This document shows positions 8,099 through 10,824 of a stretch of 10,824 nt of DNA, one piece after another (position 1 is the stretch's first letter; each line of letters starts with the position of its first letter). Under the pieces are notes generated by a model. It saw nothing but the letters and a program-made list of their open reading frames with translations. It searched no databases and was not told where the DNA came from. The stretch comes from Planctomycetota bacterium. Lineage in GTDB: Bacteria > Planctomycetota > Planctomycetia > Planctomycetales > Planctomycetaceae. A program made the translations under genes and the position numbers. The stretch lies in the NCBI GenBank assembly GCA_024278285.1, contig JAJRTM010000382.1, forward strand, positions 1 through 10,824, given 5' to 3'.

Positions 8099-8121
8099 TC
8101 AGGCTGGAAAGCCAAATCTAC
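8099..8121 (-). repeat. REP-like unit, GGCTTTCCAGCC family, copy 2 (inverted)
   Basis: On the minus strand the unit reads GTAGATTTGGCTTTCC and then AGCCTGA: a GTAG tetranucleotide followed by the GGCT/AGCC mini-hairpin. It is the inverted partner of the unit at 7996-8017, with about 80 bp between them. A pair of inverted units in one intergenic gap is the layout of a BIME. Confidence 0.6.
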
Positions 8122-8174
8122 GCTTCATCCAAATATCCTACCACCATTGCACAGCATTTTATTGATAAAAAACT

Positions 8175-8197
8175 AAAAAAAACACTTTGCAATCAAC
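8175..8197 (+). repeat. Direct repeat of the sodA terminator half, copy 1
   Basis: This 23-nt stretch (eight A followed by CACTTTGCAATCAAC) is identical to 8410-8432, which forms one arm of the sodA terminator. Here the partner arm is missing. The copy ends one base before the BIME-like element at 8199. Confidence 0.75.
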
Positions 8198-8198
8198 C

Positions 8199-8357
8199 GG
8201 GTAGCACAGACAATCCCGTTTAGGGTTGTCTGTGTTGCGAAGCAACCCGAGGGATTTCTTTTCGGGTAACGCTTATTCTCATTTTCAAACCTTTCACTCA
8301 ATGCCTCGGGTGCCTGACGGCACTCAGACAATCCTAAACAGATTGTCTGAGCTACCC
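8199..8357. mobile_element. BIME-like element made of two inverted GTAG-REP units
   Basis: The 159-bp element begins GGGTAGC and ends GCTACCC. Each end is a REP-like unit: the GTAG foot followed at once by a hairpin. The left hairpin (8205-8234) pairs CACAGACAA with TTGTCTGTG, then CCC/GGG after a bulged T. The right one (8323-8351) is a perfect 11-bp stem, CTCAGACAATC/GATTGTCTGAG, with a 7-nt loop. The two ends match each other as inverted repeats over about 40 nt with few differences. The middle holds further small hairpins (GTTGC/GCAAC, GTGCC/GGCAC). A GTAG foot on a hairpin is the known signature of REPs processed by RAYT (TnpA-REP) transposases; no such gene is in the window. Confidence 0.65.
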
Positions 8358-8402
8358 TCTGGAGGCAATTTGTTCACAACCGCCCATCGCTGAGTAGTTA
8401 CT

Positions 8403-8446
8403 AAAAAACAAAAAAAACACTTTGCAATCAACTCGCAAAGTGCTTT
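8403..8446 (-). terminator. Intrinsic terminator of sodA
   Basis: About 40 nt past the sodA stop, the minus strand forms a 12-bp stem (AAAGCACTTTGC with GCAAAGTGTTTT, one G-T pair) with a 9-nt loop, followed by TTTTTTGTTTTTT on the 3' side. This is a strong rho-independent terminator. The distal arm is also part of a 23-nt direct repeat (8410-8432). Confidence 0.85.
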
Positions 8447-8488
8447 GAAATCCAAATTCAACAATCAAGCAACAAGCTGCTCTTCTTG

Positions 8489-9097
8489 TTACTTGGCAGA
8501 ATTGTACCGGTCTGCTACCGCGTTCCAGTCGACAACATTCCAGAATGCAGAGATGTAATCGGGTCTGCGATTCTGGTAGTTAAGGTAGTAGGCATGTTCC
8601 CAGACGTCCAATCCCAGAATTGGAGTTCTTCCTTCTGAAAGAGGAGTATCCTGATTGGGGGTGCTTTCGACGAGAACCTGCCCGTTATCGACACTGAGCC
8701 AGGCCCAGCCACTACCAAATCGCGTTGCGGCTGCATTGGCAAATTCTGTCTGGAATTTATCGAAAGAGCCGAATTTTCCGTTGATTGCATCTGCAAGATC
8801 GCCTGCTGGCTCGCCCCCGCCGTTGGCACTCATAATGGTCCAGAACAAACTGTGGTTAGCGTGACCGCCACCGTTGTTGCGTACCGCACCGCGAATCGCT
8901 TCCGGGACTGCGTTCAAATCGCTGACCAAGTCTTCAATCGATTTGGCAGCCAGTTCATCGTGTCCTTCCAAAGCTGCATTCACTTTGGAAATGTAAGCCT
9001 GATGGTGCTTGGAGTGATGGATTTCCATGGTACGTGCATCGATATGAGGTTCGAGGGCATCGTAAGCATAAGGTAACTCTGGTAATGTGTAGGCCAT
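8489..9097 (-). CDS. sodA: Superoxide dismutase, Mn type of the Fe/Mn family
   Basis: The enzyme converts superoxide to hydrogen peroxide and oxygen, most likely in the cytoplasm since no signal peptide is seen. The 202-residue length is typical. The four metal ligands are present: His27 in [12 protein letters not shown], His82 in [10 protein letters not shown], and Asp164 and His168 in LDVWEHAYY. The outer-sphere glutamine comes from the C-terminal domain (Gln149 in NQDTPL), and the N-terminal position used by iron enzymes is glycine. Together these mark the Mn-preferring type, although cambialistic metal use cannot be excluded. The ATG at 9097 gives the standard start [17 protein letters not shown]. 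The gene stands alone, with its own terminator downstream. Only a weak purine-rich AGAAAG lies before the start. Confidence 0.96.
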   Translation of the reverse strand: MAYTLPELPYAYDALEPHIDARTMEIHHSKHHQAYISKVNAALEGHDELAAKSIEDLVSDLNAVPEAIRGAVRNNGGGHANHSLFWTIMSANGGGEPAGDLADAINGKFGSFDKFQTEFANAAATRFGSGWAWLSVDNGQVLVESTPNQDTPLSEGRTPILGLDVWEHAYYLNYQNRRPDYISAFWNVVDWNAVADRYNSAK

Positions 9098-9336
9098 TTA
9101 ATTTCTTTCTGAGATTTAACGAAATAATGTTAGCATGTGATAAGTATTCGCCTGTTTTATCGGCGACAACACTGGATTCTAGGCACTCTTTTCAAGGAGA
9201 CAACCTATCTCCTGTTGAATTTCCGAATTGACGTGGAACGCTTCCCATCGTTTTTCACTTACGAAATACAAAAGCCATGACACATCAATTGCTGCTTGCA
9301 GTACCAGGAACGAAACATTCAGAATTCTGGGAACTT

Positions 9337-9681
9337 CTATTGCAGAACTTGCACATCGGGATCTTGAGCAAGAATCTCTTCCAGGTCATTTAACAGGGTG
9401 GTTAAATAGGGCTGTTTGAGGTGTGCATCCAGCGCATCGAGATTTTTCCACTGTTCGATCACGATAAACTTTTCAGGCGAGATTGTATCCTGCGTCAACC
9501 GATAGACAATATTTCCTGCTTCAGATTGTGTTTGTTTGAGGGGCTCTGTGAATGCTGCCCGAAATGCGTCTCCGTTGCCCGGTTTTATTTCAAAAAATAC
9601 GAGCATCTGAAATTTTGCATCTGTTTTACTTAATTGCTCGTTGACAGTCTGAGCCAGGGGATGAAGTTCTGTATCACTCAT
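9337..9681 (-). CDS. ABM-domain protein (putative quinol monooxygenase family)
   Basis: This 114-residue protein has one antibiotic-biosynthesis-monooxygenase (ABM) ferredoxin-like fold over about residues 24-105. It is recognisable from FQMLVFFEIKPGNGDAFRAAF, the GNIVYRL strand, FIVIEQWKNLDALDAHLKQP and a C-terminal helix. The family includes small, cofactor-free oxygenases such as YgiN-type quinol monooxygenases, but many members have no known substrate, so a specific reaction cannot be assigned. The ATG at 9681 is preferred; an in-frame TTG at 9735 would add 18 residues lacking domain content. The gene is upstream of sodA on the same strand with a 239-nt gap, so they are probably separate transcripts. 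A link to oxidative stress is only suggested by proximity. Confidence 0.82.
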   Translation of the reverse strand: MSDTELHPLAQTVNEQLSKTDAKFQMLVFFEIKPGNGDAFRAAFTEPLKQTQSEAGNIVYRLTQDTISPEKFIVIEQWKNLDALDAHLKQPYLTTLLNDLEEILAQDPDVQVLQ

Positions 9682-9896
9682 TAGGCAACTTTCTCTCGGG
9701 AAAACCGTGGGGACTGCGAGCAGGCACTTTAGCAAAAGATTACCATTTTTTGAATTCCGGGCGATTCAAAAAAAAGAATCGTTATAAATTTGTCAATTGT
9801 CGATAAAAACAGTGTCGGCCCCGCCGCGGGCCTCCCAAAAGCTCATTCAGTAAAGATATCCTCTTGGAAATCTAAACCAAAGGTAGCGTTGAAAAG
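9682..9896. other. Divergent intergenic region
   Basis: The ABM gene and the lipoprotein gene are transcribed away from each other from this 215-nt A/T-rich gap. It contains a 6-bp inverted repeat with an 8-A loop (CGATTC/GAATCG, 9762-9781) and a GC-rich hairpin (GGCCC/GGGCC, 9817-9832). Promoters for both genes should lie here, but I find no hexamer pair good enough to name. Confidence 0.4.
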
Positions 9897-10118
9897 ATGA
9901 AACAGCCCATGACGCATTCAGTTCAGCGGGTTTTACTGCTGTGCAGCATCTGCTGGTTATTGCCCGGCTGCTCAACACCTCAGTACCTGATGCCCGGCGG
10001 CTACAGCAGCACGTACCAGAAAGCACTCATCGGGGATTCTATTTTGATGCAACAGTCAGATTTGCCTGCCCCTGTTGTTCAACAACAGGCAAACACAAAA
10101 ACTGAAACATTGCGTTAG
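9897..10118 (+). CDS. Small putative lipoprotein of unknown function
   Basis: The 73-residue product starts with a short charged N-terminus, a hydrophobic stretch (VLLLCSICWLL, 12-22) and the lipobox LPGC, with Cys25 as the likely lipidated residue, so the protein should be anchored in a membrane facing the periplasm. The mature part of about 49 residues (STPQYLMPGGYSSTYQKA and onward) has no domain I recognise and ends in a Gln/Thr-rich tail. The ATG at 9897 has AAAGG about 12 nt upstream; an ATG at 9909 is an alternative. The last 18 codons and the stop lie inside a block duplicated downstream (copy at 10595-10651), so the 3' end of the gene has been copied or is part of a repeat. The gene is the only one on the plus strand. 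Confidence 0.6.
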   Translation: MKQPMTHSVQRVLLLCSICWLLPGCSTPQYLMPGGYSSTYQKALIGDSILMQQSDLPAPVVQQQANTKTETLR

Positions 10119-10291
10119 ATCCCCTGTTGGGTGCCACGGCTCTGTGAGCCGTGCGAGTGGAATTTTCAGCTACCTTTTGCGAAAACAGAAACTCTAACAC
10201 ATCACGGCTCACAGAGCCGTGGCACACGAAACCGTTATTTCTCGCAACAGTTTCCCGATACAAAGTCCACTCAACCCTCCCATCTTCCAGG
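10060..10291 (+). repeat. Long direct repeat, copy A
   Basis: The 232 bp match 10593-10824 at a constant offset of 533 with no gaps and four mismatches by my count (about 98% identity). The copy begins in codon 55 of the lipoprotein gene and includes its stop codon, an inverted-repeat element (10131-10225) and 66 bp beyond it. The identity ends by the window edge only because copy B runs off the end, so the true length is unknown. Confidence 0.93.
10131..10225. mobile_element. Palindromic-arm inverted-repeat element, copy A
   Basis: A perfect 23-bp inverted repeat (10131-10153 and 10203-10225, outer ends GTGCCACGG and CCGTGGCAC) encloses 49 bp. Each arm is itself a palindrome: CACGGCTC-TGT-GAGCCGTG, an 8-bp stem with a 3-nt loop. 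The element may therefore fold as two hairpins or as one long stem, a layout like a REP pair or MITE. It contains no gene and no transposase. Confidence 0.75.
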
Positions 10292-10367
10292 TTGTTTTCA
10301 GGCGAGCCGGGGGTGTTAGGGCTTGTTGATTTATTATTTCCGAAGTCGCGTTATTCGCTTTAAGTTA

Positions 10368-10439
10368 CACACAGAAAAGGTGTCAGGAACCGTTTATTTC
10401 GTTTTTAGTATAGTATCTTGATTTTATCTCGCTTTTTCA
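10368..10439 (+). repeat. 72-bp direct repeat, copy 1
   Basis: This stretch is identical to 10453-10524. It begins CACACAGAAAAGGTGTCAGG and ends in TCTCGCTTTTTCA. A further partial copy of its first 13 bases (10440-10452) lies between the two full copies, so the period is 85 bp. The segment contains AAAGGTGTCAGGAACCGTTT, which also occurs inverted at 10561-10580. Confidence 0.9.
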
Positions 10440-10580
10440 CACACAGAAAAGGCACACAGAAAAGGTGTCAGGAACCGTTTATTTCGTTTTTAGTATAGTA
10501 TCTTGATTTTATCTCGCTTTTTCATTCCTATTTACCATGTTTATCGTGTAATTACACCGGAAACGGTTCCTGACACCTTT
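10376..10580. mobile_element. Element bounded by 20-bp GGTGTCAGGAACC inverted repeats
   Basis: AAAGGTGTCAGGAACCGTTT at 10376-10395 (again at 10461-10480) has a perfect 20-bp inverse at 10561-10580. The outer pair bounds 205 bp and the inner pair 120 bp. No gene lies inside. The pattern suggests a non-autonomous element whose left part was tandemly duplicated. I associate the GGTGTCAGGAACC motif with repeats near REP-type transposases, but that is memory, not a search result. Confidence 0.6.
10453..10524 (+). repeat. 72-bp direct repeat, copy 2
   Basis: This is identical to 10368-10439 and diverges right after TTTTTCA. It is the copy adjacent to the unique segment that leads to the inverted 20-mer at 10561. 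Confidence 0.9.
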
Positions 10581-10594
10581 AATTCCTTCCAAAT

Positions 10595-10651
10595 TTGCCT
10601 GCCCCTGTTGTTCAGCAACAGGCAAACACAAAAACTGAAACATTGCGTTAG
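10595..10651 (+). pseudogene. Duplicated 3' end of the lipoprotein gene
   Basis: The reading frame LPAPVVQQQANTKTETLR followed by TAG is identical at the protein level to residues 56-73 of the lipoprotein at 9897-10118; the single base change here is silent (CAA to CAG). Upstream, the sequence switches to the unrelated GGTGTCAGGAACC repeat, so no start or signal peptide exists. It is a non-functional fragment carried by the repeat. Confidence 0.75.
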
Positions 10652-10663
10652 ACTCCCTGTTGG

Positions 10664-10758
10664 GTGCCACGGCTCTGTGAGCCGTGCGACTGGAATTTTC
10701 AGCTACCTTTTGCGAAAACAGAAACTCTAACACATCACGGCTCACAGAGCCGTGGCAC
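10664..10758. mobile_element. Palindromic-arm inverted-repeat element, copy B
   Basis: This is the second copy of the element at 10131-10225, with both 23-bp arms intact (10664-10686 and 10736-10758) and one base change just inside the left arm. Conservation of both arms in the two copies suggests a recent duplication. Confidence 0.75.
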
Positions 10759-10824
10759 ACGAAACCGTTATTTCTCGCAACAGTTTCCCGATACAAAGTC
10801 CACTCAACCCTCCCATCTTCCAGG

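Larger units (their letters stand above)
10593..10824 (+). repeat. Long direct repeat, copy B (runs off the window)
   Basis: This is the second copy of the block at 10060-10291. It carries the last 18 lipoprotein codons plus stop (10595-10651) with no upstream coding region, so that part is a gene remnant. The palindromic-arm element recurs at 10664-10758. Differences from copy A are one base near 10615, two adjacent bases after the stop codon and one base just after the left arm. Confidence 0.93.

Noticed and set aside
8023..8223. Plus-strand 66-codon frame between the methyltransferase and sodA
   Set aside because: It runs through two repeat families and the A-rich direct repeat, with no ribosome-binding site.
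8175..8357. Repeats considered as a CRISPR array
   Set aside because: The units are two inverted hairpins and one pair of direct repeats without regular spacing or multiple spacers; no cas gene is present.
9098..9200. sodA promoter (TTGTCG followed by A/T-rich sequence)
   Set aside because: The -35-like hexamer is not paired with a recognisable -10 at proper spacing.
10039..10263. Minus-strand open frame MYRETVARNNGF..., repeated at 10509-10796
   Set aside because: It is nearly identical in both copies only because it lies within the long DNA repeat, and it spans the palindromic arms and the lipoprotein 3' end in antisense. No domain is recognisable.

Overview
The window carries a core translation/transcription gene cluster, almost all on the minus strand, followed on the right by a repeat-rich accessory stretch. 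Read in the direction of transcription (right to left), positions 6470 to 432 hold tRNA-Thr(TGT), tRNA-Tyr(GTA), tRNA-Gly(TCC), tRNA-Thr(GGT), tuf (EF-Tu), tRNA-Trp(CCA), secE, nusG, rplK (L11), rplA (L1), rplJ (L10) and rplL (L7/L12). This is the classical bacterial order; E. coli has the same Thr-Tyr-Gly-Thr-tufB-secE-nusG-rplKAJL series. rpoB would be expected next, but positions 1-431 show no RpoB-like start.

The organism is a bacterium, and I infer a member of the Planctomycetes (Planctomycetaceae, Gimesia/Rubinisphaera-like). The grounds are the unusual EF-Tu switch I region (the near-universal RGITI motif reads KTVTI), the general look of the ribosomal proteins, the moderate GC content, and intergenic repeats of a kind I associate with that group. 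This is a judgement from the sequence alone, with no database comparison.

To the right of the tRNA cluster lie four further genes, mostly single units. They are a THUMP/UPF0020-type RNA methyltransferase (6785-7927, minus), a Mn-type superoxide dismutase (8489-9097, minus) with a strong intrinsic terminator, a small antibiotic-biosynthesis-monooxygenase (ABM) domain protein (9337-9681, minus) and a short putative lipoprotein (9897-10118, plus).

The non-coding DNA is the most unusual part. Between the methyltransferase and sodA sit two pairs of inverted, palindromic REP-like units; one pair has GTAG at the foot of each hairpin, as in REP/BIME elements moved by RAYT transposases. At the right end a block of at least 232 bp, containing the last 18 codons of the lipoprotein gene and a perfect 23-bp inverted repeat with palindromic arms, recurs 533 bp downstream with only four mismatches. 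A different repeat family (a 72-bp direct repeat plus a 20-bp inverted copy) lies between the two blocks. No transposase is encoded here, so these look like non-autonomous elements.

The core cluster supplies EF-Tu, several tRNAs, the L11/L1 stalk and L10-L12 stalk proteins, the elongation factor NusG and the translocon subunit SecE. Stem-loops between tRNA-Thr and tuf, after tuf, and between rplJ and rplL are candidate points where the relative output of these genes is set.
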